A stretch of DNA of 64,000 bases, taken from contig JAZNEI010000018.1 of assembly GCA_045588485.1 (NCBI GenBank), positions 14,854 to 78,853 of the forward strand, written 5' to 3'. Under the pieces are notes generated by a model that saw only the letters and a program-made list of their open reading frames with translations, had not been told where the DNA came from and searched no databases. Made by a program: the position numbers and the translations under genes. The stretch is from HGM04593 sp045588485. GTDB taxonomy: Bacteria > Bacteroidota > Bacteroidia > Bacteroidales > Bacteroidaceae. Shown here piece after piece: positions 25,066 through 34,566 of the stretch; the stretch's first letter is position 1; each line of letters starts with the position of its first letter.

Positions 25066-27177
25066 ATGTTGATAAAAATAATTTCGGAGCAGCTTGGTAT
25101 TGCTGCCGACAGAGTGAAGAATACGGTTGAGTTGTTGAACGATGGTGCTACTGTTCCATTCATTGCACGTTACCGAAAAGAGGCTACCGGTGCATTGGAC
25201 GAGGTGGCTATCGGTAATATTAAGGAGTTATATGAGAAACTGCAGGCTATTGTGCAGCGTAAAGATACTATATTGTCAACCATTGAGGAGCAGGGGAAAC
25301 TGACTCCGGAATTAAGGAGTCGTATCGAGGGGTGTTTCGATAGTGTGGAACTCGAGGATATTTATCTTCCTTTCCGCCCTAAACGTCGCACACGTGCTAC
25401 AATGGCAAAGGAGCGCGGATTGGAGCCATTGGCTAATCTAATTATGCTGCAACAGGTGTCTGATGTAAAGGATAGGGCACAGGCGTATATAAATAATGAT
25501 GTTCCTACGGCTGATGATGCTGTCGCCGGTGCTTGTGATATTATCGCCGAGCGTGTCTCGGAGGATGAAGGGGCACGAAATACTGTACGTCGGCTTTTCC
25601 AGCGCAGGGGAACGATTGTTTCTAAGGTGGTAAAGGGTAAGGAGGCTGACGGTATAAAATATGCCGATTACTACGAGTGGAGCGAGCCTGTGCAGCGTGT
25701 CTTGTCGCATCGTCTGTTGGCTATGATGCGTGGTGACGAAGAGGGGTATTTACGTCTCTCAATAATCGTAGACAATGATGAGGCTGTTGAGCAGTTGTGT
25801 CGTCGTTTCATAAAGCGTGGTTCGGCATCGGCAAATTACATGCAGATGGCTGTGGCCGATGGTTTCAAGCGTCTGCTGGCACCGTCGATAGAGAATGAGA
25901 CTATGGGAAACACTAAAGAGCGTGCCGATGATGAGGCTATTGCTGTTTTTGCCGAGAATTTGCGTCAGTTGTTGCTCTCTTCGCCGCTGGGACAGAAGAG
26001 GGTGCTCTCTATCGACCCGGGCTTTCGTACGGGGTGTAAGGTAGTGGTGCTCGACTCTCAGGGCAATCTGTTACATCATACTGTAATTTATCCTCATCCG
26101 CCACAGAACGACCGCGAGGCGGCTGCCGAGAAGATAAAATCTCTTGTTAAGGACTACCGTATCGAGGCTTTTGCCATAGGTAACGGTACAGCAGGACGTG
26201 AGACCGAGGAATTTGTACGCCGCTTGGCTCTTTCTCCCGAGATTTTCTCGGTAAACGAAGATGGCGCTTCGGTATATTCTGCATCAGCGGTGGCTCGCGA
26301 GGAGTTCCCCGATGAGGATGTTACTGTACGTGGTGCGGTCTCTATTGGCCGCCGATTGATTGACCCTCTGTCGGAGCTTGTAAAGATAGAACCGCGCTCT
26401 ATCGGGGTAGGGCAGTATCAGCATAGTGTCGACCAGACGAAACTGAAAGAAAAGTTGAATGTGGTTGTCGAGAGTTGTGTGAATAAGGTTGGCGTGAATG
26501 TGAATACTGCCACCAAACAGATTCTTACTCATATTTCGGGTCTTGGGCCAGCGCTTGCCGAGAATATTGTCAGGTATCGCGCCGAGAATGGTGATTTTCC
26601 TACACGAAAGGCACTTCTCAAGGTGCCTCGTTTGGGTAATAAGGCTTTTGAACAGGCGGCAGGATTCTTGCGCGTAATTGGTGGAAAGGAACTTCTTGAT
26701 AGTACGGCTGTACATCCCGAGTCGTATGATATTGTGGCGCGTATGGCCAAGGATGCAGGGGTGACACTCGAACAATTTATTACCGATGCCGAGGTGCGCA
26801 GGGGGGTGCAACTGAAGAATTATATTACAGATAAGGTTGGTATGCCTACTCTTACTGATATTATGGAGGCGCTGAATAAACGTGGACTCGACCCGCGTGA
26901 GCAGGCAAAGGCTTTCTCTTTCGACCCTAATGTACACGAGATTGAGGATTTGCACGAGGGGATGATTCTTCCGGGACTTGTCTCAAATATTACAGCCTTT
27001 GGCGCTTTTGTAAATATCGGTGTGCATCAGGATGGTCTTGTGCATATTTCGCAGCTTGCCGACAGGTATGTATCGTCTACGAATGATGTGGTGAAGCTTG
27101 GACAGCAGGTGATGGTGCGTGTGGTCGAGGTCGATATTAAACGCAAAAGAATAAGCCTGTCAATGAAAGGGCTATAA
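25066..27177 (+). CDS. tex: Tex-family RNA-binding transcription accessory protein
   Basis: A 703-residue Tex protein with the full domain order: N-terminal helical region (ATVPFIARYRKEATGALDE), YqgF RNase H-like domain (VLSIDPGFRTGCKVVVLD, about 325-420) and helix-hairpin-helix region (HISGLGPALAENIVRYR, about 490-560). A C-terminal S1 RNA-binding domain follows (about 630-703: GLVSNITAFGAFVNIGVHQDG). I start at ATG 25066; the frame's earlier TTG at 25060 is less likely. TATCTTCG at 25037-25044 may be the -7 element. It is probably a single-gene transcript. Confidence 0.95.
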   Translation: MLIKIISEQLGIAADRVKNTVELLNDGATVPFIARYRKEATGALDEVAIGNIKELYEKLQAIVQRKDTILSTIEEQGKLTPELRSRIEGCFDSVELEDIYLPFRPKRRTRATMAKERGLEPLANLIMLQQVSDVKDRAQAYINNDVPTADDAVAGACDIIAERVSEDEGARNTVRRLFQRRGTIVSKVVKGKEADGIKYADYYEWSEPVQRVLSHRLLAMMRGDEEGYLRLSIIVDNDEAVEQLCRRFIKRGSASANYMQMAVADGFKRLLAPSIENETMGNTKERADDEAIAVFAENLRQLLLSSPLGQKRVLSIDPGFRTGCKVVVLDSQGNLLHHTVIYPHPPQNDREAAAEKIKSLVKDYRIEAFAIGNGTAGRETEEFVRRLALSPEIFSVNEDGASVYSASAVAREEFPDEDVTVRGAVSIGRRLIDPLSELVKIEPRSIGVGQYQHSVDQTKLKEKLNVVVESCVNKVGVNVNTATKQILTHISGLGPALAENIVRYRAENGDFPTRKALLKVPRLGNKAFEQAAGFLRVIGGKELLDSTAVHPESYDIVARMAKDAGVTLEQFITDAEVRRGVQLKNYITDKVGMPTLTDIMEALNKRGLDPREQAKAFSFDPNVHEIEDLHEGMILPGLVSNITAFGAFVNIGVHQDGLVHISQLADRYVSSTNDVVKLGQQVMVRVVEVDIKRKRISLSMKGL

Positions 27178-27257
27178 AAATAGGTCGATTTCTATTTCTG
27201 TTCTCCATAGATGTGACAATTCTGATGCTATAAGTTGACAATTTTAGCAGTGGTGGT

Positions 27258-27300
27258 AAAAAAAGAATAATCAGAGTGCTTGACAGCACTCTGATTATTC
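27258..27300 (-). terminator. terminator of the galactose operon
   Basis: A 16-base perfect inverted repeat (27265-27280 and 27285-27300) with a four-base loop. On the minus strand it is followed by a seven-base T-run, 20 bases after the galK stop. It also separates the convergent tex gene. Confidence 0.9.
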
Positions 27301-27319
27301 AAGAAGAAATAATATTCGA

Positions 27320-28474
27320 TTAGCAAATCTTACGTGAACCGTCGCCGATTACTACATCGTAGATGAGAGGAAGTTTGCCATACTGCTCTTTGTAGCGCTC
27401 CTTAGCCTTCTCAACGAAGATGTCGTAAAGCTCCTCTTTTACGAGGTTGATAGTACAGCCACCGAAGCCGCCACCCATCATACGTGAACCTGTTACACCG
27501 CAGTCGATAGCAACGTCAACAAGGTAGTCAAGTTCCTCGCAGCTTACCTGATAGTCCTTGCTGAGACCGAAGTGTGTCTCGTACATCTTTCTACCTACAG
27601 TCTCGTAGTCGCCAGCCTCAAGTGCATCGCAAACGTCGAGTACGCGCTGTACCTCGCCTATAACATACTTTGCACGGTTGTAATCCTCGGGCTTAACCTC
27701 GGCTTTAACCTCCTCGAGCATTTCGAAGTTTGCGTCACGCAATGACTCAACCTCGGGGTGTTTGCTCTTGATAACCTCGGCTACGTGCTCGCAGCTGAGA
27801 CGACGCTCGTTGTAGGGTGAACCTGCAAGCTCGTGCTTAACACAAGTGTTTACAAGCAACAGACGATAGCCAACGGGCTTGAAGGGGAAATACTGATACT
27901 CGAGTGAACGGCAGTCGAGACGGATGAGGCTGCCCGACTTATCGAATACGCTTGCAAACTGGTCCATGATACCGCAGTTTACACCTACGTAGTTGTGTTC
28001 GGTTGCCTGACCTACCTTGGCAAGCTCGAACTTGTCAATTTTATTCTCGCCGAAGAGGTCGTTCAATGCGTAAGCGTATGTGCTCTCAAGAGCAGCCGAT
28101 GAAGTCATACCGGCACCGAGGGGTACATCACCTGCAAATGCAGTGTTGAAGCCCTTAACGGGTACACCACGCTTAATCATTTCGCGGCAAACACCGAAAA
28201 TGTACTTTGCCCAAGATGCGCGAGGGCAATCCTCCTCATTAAGACCAAACTCAACGTAGTCTTTCTCGTCGATAGAGTATGCACAAACCTTATCGGTACC
28301 GTTGGGCTTAATCTCGGCCATGATACCTTTGTTTACTGCACCGGGGAATACGAAACCATTGTTATAGTCGGTGTGCTCACCAATGAGGTTGATACGGCCG
28401 GGAGAAGCATAGATACTACCAGTTGTACCATCGAAATGTTTGATGAAGCGACTTCTTACAAATTCTATATCCAT
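27320..28474 (-). CDS. galK: galactokinase
   Basis: Phosphorylates galactose at C1 in the Leloir pathway. The 384-residue GHMP kinase has the galactokinase signature GRINLIGEHTDYNNGFVFP, the ATP-binding loop PLGAGMTSSAALESTYAYAL and the C-terminal GSRMMGGGFGGCTINLV motif. It is the last gene of galM-transporter-galK, which starts 51 bases after the transporter stop, and is followed by a strong terminator. Synonymous codon use is highly uniform, suggesting high expression. Confidence 0.97.
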   Translation of the reverse strand: MDIEFVRSRFIKHFDGTTGSIYASPGRINLIGEHTDYNNGFVFPGAVNKGIMAEIKPNGTDKVCAYSIDEKDYVEFGLNEEDCPRASWAKYIFGVCREMIKRGVPVKGFNTAFAGDVPLGAGMTSSAALESTYAYALNDLFGENKIDKFELAKVGQATEHNYVGVNCGIMDQFASVFDKSGSLIRLDCRSLEYQYFPFKPVGYRLLLVNTCVKHELAGSPYNERRLSCEHVAEVIKSKHPEVESLRDANFEMLEEVKAEVKPEDYNRAKYVIGEVQRVLDVCDALEAGDYETVGRKMYETHFGLSKDYQVSCEELDYLVDVAIDCGVTGSRMMGGGFGGCTINLVKEELYDIFVEKAKERYKEQYGKLPLIYDVVIGDGSRKIC

Positions 28475-28524
28475 AGTCGTAATGTTTTATGTGTTAACAA
28501 ATATTGTTTATTAATTCAAAATAA

Positions 28525-29799
28525 TTACTTCTTTGCGGGTTTTGAACCTACAAGAGCGTAGAACAAGAGGTAAGCAGCACAGAATACTACAACCCAGTAG
28601 CTTGTGATGTAGTCTGTCATCTCTGCAAGCTGTGCCTGGATAGCCAACATTACAGCGCAACCGAATACCATTGTCATAAAGATACCTGAAGCGATAGCTG
28701 TGTACTTACCAAGACCCTCAACTGCCATGTTGAAGATAGCACCCCACATTACCGATGTGCAGAGACCTACCAAAAGGAATGAGAAGATACCAAGGGGAAC
28801 GTCAGCCCAAATGAGTGTAAGTGTACCCCAATCGATACCGGGGAAGCTAACGAGTACATCTGTGGGAGCATACATACCAAAGAGTACAAGTACCAATGTT
28901 GCTATTGAAACAGTAGTAATCATTGCACGGCTTGATACCTTGCTACCGATACTTGCACCAACAAAACGGCCGATAAGCATCATAAACCAATATACCGCAA
29001 CGATAAGACCTGCTGTTGCTGCCGAAATGCCAAGCTCGGGAGTGTTTACAAGATACATGTTTACGTATGTGGGAACACCTACCTCGATACCCATATAAAG
29101 GAAGATTGCGAGTGCACCAAGAGCGAAGTGACGATAGCTCATAGCGCCCTTGATAAGACTTACGTCAATGGGTGCCTGCTCGGGCTCATCAATCTTTGTA
29201 AACAGGATAACAACGAATGCTACGACAAAGATACCAAGAGCAATCATAAGAGCAGGTGTTGCATCAGAAATAGCTGTTTCAGATGTAATTTCGCCGATAA
29301 GAGCACCCATAATGATGTAAACTGCTACAGCTGCCGATGAGTTGAATACACCACCGGTCTGGATAAGCTGGTTACCGCTGTTACCACCACCACCAAGGAT
29401 GTTAAGCATGGGGTTAACAACGCAGTTGAGGATACACATACAGAAACCTGCGATGAATGCACCAAGAAGATAAACACCGAATACAAGACCAAGGCTCTCT
29501 TTTGCATCGAGCATACCGCTGAACCACTGGATGAGGATACCTGTGATACCTACTGCAAGACCGATAAGAGCTGTCTTCTTGTAACCGAACTTTGCGATAA
29601 GCATACCTGCGGGAATACCCATCAAAAGGTAAGCAACAAAGTTACCGTAGTTACCAATTTGTGCAAGAACCTCGGGAATATCACCCTGTGCCTTGATAAT
29701 GTTTGCCATAGGTGAGCAAAGGTTTGTCACAAAGGCGATCATTGCGAAGAGCGCAATCATAACGATGATAGCTCCCCATTGTTTTTTTTGTTGACTCAT
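28525..29799 (-). CDS. glucose/galactose MFS transporter (GluP/FucP family)
   Basis: A 424-residue major facilitator superfamily sugar:H+ symporter with twelve predicted helices. Its features match the FucP/GluP branch: FVTNLCSPMANIIKAQ in helix 1, GYKKTALIGLAVGITG in the first inner loop, GGGGNSGNQLIQTGGVFNSS in the middle and SIGSKVSSRAM after helix 8. It lies between galM and galK in one operon, so galactose and glucose are the likely substrates. Confidence 0.9.
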   Translation of the reverse strand: MSQQKKQWGAIIVMIALFAMIAFVTNLCSPMANIIKAQGDIPEVLAQIGNYGNFVAYLLMGIPAGMLIAKFGYKKTALIGLAVGITGILIQWFSGMLDAKESLGLVFGVYLLGAFIAGFCMCILNCVVNPMLNILGGGGNSGNQLIQTGGVFNSSAAVAVYIIMGALIGEITSETAISDATPALMIALGIFVVAFVVILFTKIDEPEQAPIDVSLIKGAMSYRHFALGALAIFLYMGIEVGVPTYVNMYLVNTPELGISAATAGLIVAVYWFMMLIGRFVGASIGSKVSSRAMITTVSIATLVLVLFGMYAPTDVLVSFPGIDWGTLTLIWADVPLGIFSFLLVGLCTSVMWGAIFNMAVEGLGKYTAIASGIFMTMVFGCAVMLAIQAQLAEMTDYITSYWVVVFCAAYLLFYALVGSKPAKK

Positions 29800-29835
29800 G
29801 ATGTTTTAAAATTTTTGAAGTTTATAGTTTGTTAA

Positions 29836-30918
29836 TTATTTCTCTACACCAAATTTATAAATTGTAACCTGTGAGTAAAGTTCACCAGGCTTAAGTACAA
29901 CGCTGGGGAAGTGTGCGCGGTTGGGGCTGTCGGGGAAGCACTGTGCCTCGAAACAGATTGCGCTGCGTTTGGGGAAAGTTGCACCGTGTGCACCTGCAAA
30001 GCCGCTGTGCCAGTTTGATGTGTACACCTGTACACCAGGCTCGGTGGTATAAACCTCCATTGTACGGCCGCTGACAGGCTCGGTTATCTTTGCGGCGTAG
30101 CTAAGCTCGCCTACCTCTTTCTTGTTAAGAACATAGCAGTGGTCGTAACCTACACCGAATTTAATCTGCTCCTCGTCGGCATCAATGCGTGCACCAACCT
30201 CGGTGGGAGTGGTGAAATCGAATGCTGTACCTTTAACGGGTGCTATGCTACCGTTGGGGATTGAAGTCTCGTCAACAGGTACAAAAAAGTCGGCGTTAAT
30301 GTGGCAAATGAGATTGTCTACCGTTGCTGTGGGGTTTGCAATACCCGAAAGCGAGAAAAAGCCGTGGCTTGTGAGATTTACGATTGTTGTTTTGTCGGTA
30401 GTTGCCTTGTAATCGATTTTCAGCTCGTTGTCATCGCTGAATGAATATACTACTGTAATATCAAGGTTGCCGGGGAAACCCTCTTCCATATCGGCTGATA
30501 CGTAGTGTAATTTAAGTGTCTGCTCGTCAATCTGCTCGGCATCCCAAACGCGGGCATGGAAGCCTGTAGGACCACCGTGGAGATGGTTGGGACCATTGTT
30601 TACTGCCAATTGGTACTCTTTTCCTTCGAGTGTGAACTTGCCTTTGCAGATGCGGTTGCCGTAGCGACCTACAAGTGTGCTGAGGAAAGGCTCAGGGCTG
30701 TTAAGAAGATTATCTATGCTATCGTGTCCCTGAATTACATTGGCATAGTTGCCGTTCTTGTCGGGAACCATAATGCTGCATATTGCTCCACCGTAGTTGG
30801 TTATAGCTACTTCGCTGCCTTTCTTGTTTTTAAGAATGAAAAGGGCGGTTTCTTTTCCGTCGATTGTTTTTTTGAAGTCGGCGGCCTTCAATTGTGAAAG
30901 GTTTTCTGTACAGCTCAT
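29836..30918 (-). CDS. galM: aldose 1-epimerase (galactose mutarotase)
   Basis: Converts beta-galactose to alpha-galactose, the form used by galactokinase. The 360-residue protein has the GalM active-site elements: NHLHGGPTGFHARVWDA with the catalytic His, VNLTSHGFFSLSG, GVGYDHCYVLN, and the catalytic Glu in AICFEAQCFPDSPN. It has no signal peptide, so it is cytoplasmic here. It is the first gene of the galactose operon, with a 9-base inverted repeat about 70 bases upstream that may bind a regulator. Confidence 0.95.
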   Translation of the reverse strand: MSCTENLSQLKAADFKKTIDGKETALFILKNKKGSEVAITNYGGAICSIMVPDKNGNYANVIQGHDSIDNLLNSPEPFLSTLVGRYGNRICKGKFTLEGKEYQLAVNNGPNHLHGGPTGFHARVWDAEQIDEQTLKLHYVSADMEEGFPGNLDITVVYSFSDDNELKIDYKATTDKTTIVNLTSHGFFSLSGIANPTATVDNLICHINADFFVPVDETSIPNGSIAPVKGTAFDFTTPTEVGARIDADEEQIKFGVGYDHCYVLNKKEVGELSYAAKITEPVSGRTMEVYTTEPGVQVYTSNWHSGFAGAHGATFPKRSAICFEAQCFPDSPNRAHFPSVVLKPGELYSQVTIYKFGVEK

Positions 30919-30984
30919 ATTCTAAAGTTTATTCGCTTGGTTATCTGTCTGTTGCGGTTGTTATGTATGCACGTCAATATATTA

Positions 30985-31007
30985 AGACAAAGATGCCCTC
31001 TTTGTCT
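30985..31007. promoter_or_regulatory. inverted repeat upstream of galM, possible operator
   Basis: AGACAAAGA (30985-30993) and TCTTTGTCT (30999-31007) form a perfect 9-base inverted repeat with a five-base centre. The spot is between the folC terminator and galM. The rest of the 348-base gap at 30919-31266 shows only that terminator and no gene. No exact -7 box was found for galM, so promoter geometry is open. The repeat is too weakly T-tailed to be a terminator. Confidence 0.4.
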
Positions 31008-31187
31008 AAATTATATTTCTGTGCGTAAAACTTTTGCAGGAATAAGTGCTGCTTTAACAATGCTACTCCTCTGCTGTTTGTTGTGGGGTTATCCCTTGTT
31101 ACAGCATAATCCTGCGAGTTTACGATGCAAATAAAATAAAAATATGGCTTACTTCAAAGTAAATTCAATATAAATTTTTTCGGAGTG

Positions 31188-31228
31188 TTAAAAAGAAAAA
31201 CTCCGCAGCAGATTTACTGTGGAGTTTT
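31188..31228 (-). terminator. terminator after folC
   Basis: A 12-base stem with one G-U pair (31217-31228 with 31197-31208) and an eight-base loop. On the minus strand it runs into TTTTTCTTTTT. It ends the grpE-dnaJ-folC unit and isolates the galactose operon. Confidence 0.82.
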
Positions 31229-31266
31229 ATATATGTTTTTTTATGCTTTGGCTTTAAATATTGTTT

Positions 31267-32559
31267 TTATTTGTCATTTTGCAATGACGATAGCAGGTCG
31301 GCTACTATGAAGCAACTACCTCCGATAAATATAAGGTCGTTGGGTGAGGCATCTTTTTTAGCTGATTCCAATGCTTGGCGGGCGGTGGGGTGGCACGTGC
31401 CTTTTAAATCGTAGGCTGCGGCCTGCATTGCAAGCTCTTCTGCCATAAGTGCCCGTTTTACGCTTGCTTGGGTGAAATAGTATACTGCATTTTTGGGCAT
31501 CATCGAAAGTACGCTGTTGATGTCTTTGTCGTTTACCATTCCAAAAATAATGCGCAGGGTATTGTGTTTCTGTCGGGATAACTGTTCTACAACATATTTT
31601 ATACCTCCGATATTGTGTCCGGCATCGCATACTATTGTAGGCTCTGAAGCTAACTTTTGCCAGCGGCCCATAAGCCCTGTCGAGGCGGTTACATTAGAAA
31701 AACCTCGCTTGACGTGCTCTGCTGTTATATTATATCCTCGCTCTCTTAGAACTTTTAACAGCGATAGTATGGTATTTGTGTTTTTAATTTGATACTCGCC
31801 ACCAAGCTCGCCTTGAATGTAGCCGTATTCAACGGTATTGTATTTGAATCCGTCGCCAAGGTGCTCGGCCGAAAGTAATAGTTTTTCATCTTCGGCAAAG
31901 TGAATTGGGGCTGCCTCAGATTCGGCCTTGTCGCGGAAAACGGGTTTTGTCTCATCGGTTGTCTCTCCAATGACCACTGGGATGCCCGCCTTAATTATTC
32001 CGGCCTTTTCGCCGGCTATCTGTTGTAACGTAGTTCCAAGGAACTGTGTGTGGTCGGGGCTTATGTTGGTTATTGCACAGGCATCGGGAGTGATGATGTT
32101 TGTGCAGTCGAGACGGCCCCCTAACCCAACCTCAATTATTGCTACATCTACCTTCTCTTGTGAGAAATAGAGTAGTGCCATTGCTGTGCACAACTCGAAA
32201 AAAGAGGGGTGAAGCGGTTCAAAGAAATTGCGCTCATGTTCTACAAAGTCTATTACAAACTGTTCGTCAACGGGACGACCGTTTACACGTATGCGCTCGC
32301 GAAAATCTATAAGGTGGGGCGAGGTGTAGAGTCCTACCTTATAACCTGCTGCTTGTAGAATAGCAGCCAATGTGTGAGAGGTAGAGCCTTTGCCGTTTGT
32401 GCCTCCGATGTGTATTGTGCGATAGTTTCGGTGAGGGTGACCAAAATGCTCATCAAGCAAATAGGTGGTCTCTAACCCCTCCTTATATGCAGAACTGCCC
32501 ACCTGCTGAAACAGCGGTGCGCAGTTGAAAAGGTATTCTATGGTCTCTTTGTAGTTCAT
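31267..32559 (-). CDS. folC: bifunctional folylpolyglutamate synthase/dihydrofolate synthase
   Basis: Adds glutamate residues to folates and may also make dihydrofolate. The 430-residue Mur-ligase family protein has the P-loop GGTNGKGSTSHTLAAIL (about residue 52), YTSPHLIDFRERIRVNG, EVGLGGRLDCTNI, NISPDHTQFLG and the C-terminal CDAGHNIGG motif. It starts 26 bases after the dnaJ stop, so it is probably carried by the grpE-dnaJ transcript. Confidence 0.93.
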   Translation of the reverse strand: MNYKETIEYLFNCAPLFQQVGSSAYKEGLETTYLLDEHFGHPHRNYRTIHIGGTNGKGSTSHTLAAILQAAGYKVGLYTSPHLIDFRERIRVNGRPVDEQFVIDFVEHERNFFEPLHPSFFELCTAMALLYFSQEKVDVAIIEVGLGGRLDCTNIITPDACAITNISPDHTQFLGTTLQQIAGEKAGIIKAGIPVVIGETTDETKPVFRDKAESEAAPIHFAEDEKLLLSAEHLGDGFKYNTVEYGYIQGELGGEYQIKNTNTILSLLKVLRERGYNITAEHVKRGFSNVTASTGLMGRWQKLASEPTIVCDAGHNIGGIKYVVEQLSRQKHNTLRIIFGMVNDKDINSVLSMMPKNAVYYFTQASVKRALMAEELAMQAAAYDLKGTCHPTARQALESAKKDASPNDLIFIGGSCFIVADLLSSLQNDK

Positions 32560-32585
32560 TTTTGAAACAGTTTCTTGAAAATCTT

Positions 32586-33746
32586 TTAGTCGAAAAGATT
32601 GCGGAAACGGCGGAATATCTGCTCTTTGATACTCTCTGTGGGCTTAAAGTTCTCCGACTCCTTGAAACTCTCCATGATTTTTTTCTCGTCGCGGTTCAGG
32701 GTCTCGGGGATATATACGCTGACGTTTACCACAATGTCACCACGACCATATTCGTTTAGCGAAGGGAGTCCCTTGCCGCGCAGACGTAGCGCCTTGCCCG
32801 GTTGTGTTCCGGGTTCGATAGTGAGTTTGATGTTCTCTTTTATCGTAGGTATCTCTACAACGCCGCCTAATGTGGCTGTCGGAATATCAAGCAAAAGGTT
32901 ATATATAAGGTCGCGCTCGTCGCGTATGAGGTGAGGATGCTTCTCTTCTTCTATTTGTATGAGAAGGTCGCCTGCGGTTCCGTTACGCTTGCCGGCATTT
33001 CCTTTGCCACGCATCGAGAGCTGCATACCTTCGGCTACACCGGCCGGAATCTGTATCTCGACAATCTCTTCGCCCATAGTGATGCCGTCACCGCTGCAAT
33101 GCTTGCATTTGTTCTTTATTATACGACCTTCGCCACCACATCGTTGGCAAACAGTTTCGCTGTTCATTATTCCGAATGGCGTACGTACGGTGCGCATTGT
33201 TCGGCCTCTTCCGTTACACTCGGGGCAACTTTCGGTCTCGTTGCCTTCGGCACCGCTTCCGTTGCAGTGGGGGCAGGGTACATATTTCTTTAGTTTGAAC
33301 TTCTTTGTTACGCCTTCGGCAATCTCTTCAAGTGTTAGCTTTACTTTTACTCGAAGGTCGCCGCCGCGGTGACGTGGTTGCGACTGTCCTCCGCCGAATC
33401 CACTGAAACCTCCGCTGAATCCGCCTCCACCGAATCCGCCTCCAAAAATGTCACCGAACATCGAGAATATGTCGTTGAGGTCCATTCCCTGGCCGCCGAA
33501 TCCACCGAATCCGCCATCGCCACCCATTCCAGCGTGGCCGAACTGGTCGTATCGTGCCTTTTTGTCAGGGTCGCTGAGTACACTGTATGCTTCGGCTGCT
33601 TCCTTGAACTTCTCCTCGGCCTCTTTGTTGCCGGGGTTCTTGTCGGGGTGGTACTCCATTGCCTTGCGGCGATATGCTTTCTTTATGTCATTGGCCGAGG
33701 CGCTCTTATCGATGCCCAGCACTTCGTAATAGTCTCGTTTTGCCAT
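32586..33746 (-). CDS. dnaJ: chaperone protein DnaJ
   Basis: Co-chaperone that delivers substrates to DnaK and stimulates its ATPase. The 386-residue type I protein has a J domain (about 1-70) with the HPD motif in MEYHPDKNPG and a Gly/Phe-rich linker (about 75-120). The zinc domain carries four CxxCxGxG repeats (CPHCNGSG, CPECNGRG, CQRCGGEG, CKHCSGDG; about 150-220). The C-terminal substrate-binding domains follow. grpE lies 42 bases upstream on the same strand. Confidence 0.97.
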   Translation of the reverse strand: MAKRDYYEVLGIDKSASANDIKKAYRRKAMEYHPDKNPGNKEAEEKFKEAAEAYSVLSDPDKKARYDQFGHAGMGGDGGFGGFGGQGMDLNDIFSMFGDIFGGGFGGGGFSGGFSGFGGGQSQPRHRGGDLRVKVKLTLEEIAEGVTKKFKLKKYVPCPHCNGSGAEGNETESCPECNGRGRTMRTVRTPFGIMNSETVCQRCGGEGRIIKNKCKHCSGDGITMGEEIVEIQIPAGVAEGMQLSMRGKGNAGKRNGTAGDLLIQIEEEKHPHLIRDERDLIYNLLLDIPTATLGGVVEIPTIKENIKLTIEPGTQPGKALRLRGKGLPSLNEYGRGDIVVNVSVYIPETLNRDEKKIMESFKESENFKPTESIKEQIFRRFRNLFD

Positions 33747-33788
33747 TGTTGTGGTTGTTTTTGTGGCTGAGTTGTTTGTTTATCCCAA

Positions 33789-34352
33789 TTACTCGCCGAC
33801 TGCAACTTTTGCGTGGCGTATCACTTTGTCGTTTAACATATATCCTGCTTGAACGCAGTCAATAACTTTGCCTTTAAGCTCGGGGACTGCTGCTGGAACC
33901 ATTGCTATCGCTTCGTGGTAGTCGGTGTCGAAATCGGCATTGTCCGTATCAATCTTCTGTAGACCGTTTTGTTTTAAGACTCCAACGAATTTGTTATATA
34001 TCAGTTCTATACCGGTAAGAACCTCTTTTGCATTTTCATCTTTGCTCATATTGACTAATGCACGCTCAAAATCATCGAGTATTGGAAGGATTGATTCCAT
34101 TACACGTTCGCCGCCATTTTTAATGAGTTCGGCTTTCTCTTTCATTGTGCGTTTGCGGTAGTTGTCGAATTCGGCTACCTGACGCAGATATTTGTCGCTG
34201 AGTTCTGCTATCTTTGCATTAGCTTCATCTAGCTCGCTCTTTTGCTCTTCGTTGTTTTCTTGTGCATTTTCTTGGGTCGCAGTCTCCTCATTTTCGACCA
34301 ATGTATCCATAATGTTCTCTTGATCTTCGATTCTATTTTTCTGTTCGCTCAT
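33789..34352 (-). CDS. grpE: nucleotide exchange factor GrpE
   Basis: Releases ADP from DnaK. The 187-residue protein has an acidic Gln/Glu-rich N-terminal tail (about 1-45) and a long coiled coil (KIAELSDKYLRQVAEFDNYRKR). The C-terminal beta-domain has ILPILDDFERAL, the conserved HEAIAMVPA and IDCVQAGYMLNDKVIRHAKVAV. It is the first gene of grpE-dnaJ-folC. The 214-base gap to the divergent sulfatase gene contains that gene's promoter. I found no exact consensus promoter or CIRCE-like repeat for grpE. Confidence 0.95.
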   Translation of the reverse strand: MSEQKNRIEDQENIMDTLVENEETATQENAQENNEEQKSELDEANAKIAELSDKYLRQVAEFDNYRKRTMKEKAELIKNGGERVMESILPILDDFERALVNMSKDENAKEVLTGIELIYNKFVGVLKQNGLQKIDTDNADFDTDYHEAIAMVPAAVPELKGKVIDCVQAGYMLNDKVIRHAKVAVGE

Positions 34353-34490
34353 AAGTTCGTTGTTTTTTTTGTATTATAACAAATAGTTTGCCAATCGGTT
34401 TTTTCCTGCCATAATTTCTCTAAATAAGGCTTTTTGTACCGAAAAAGGTGTCAATTTGGCAGATTCTCGTTTTTAGCGTGCTGTTTTCCG

Positions 34491-34521
34491 TTGTGTTTTA
34501 TCTCTTTTTATATTATCTTCG
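34491..34521 (+). promoter_or_regulatory. promoter of the sulfatase gene with TATCTTCG -7 element
   Basis: TTG at 34491-34493, 20 bases, TATCTTCG at 34514-34521. It supports transcription from about 34528 and hence the ATG at 34567. Confidence 0.6.
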
Positions 34522-34566
34522 CTGACATTATGAGGCTGTATGATAGATTTAATAAAAACTATTTAT

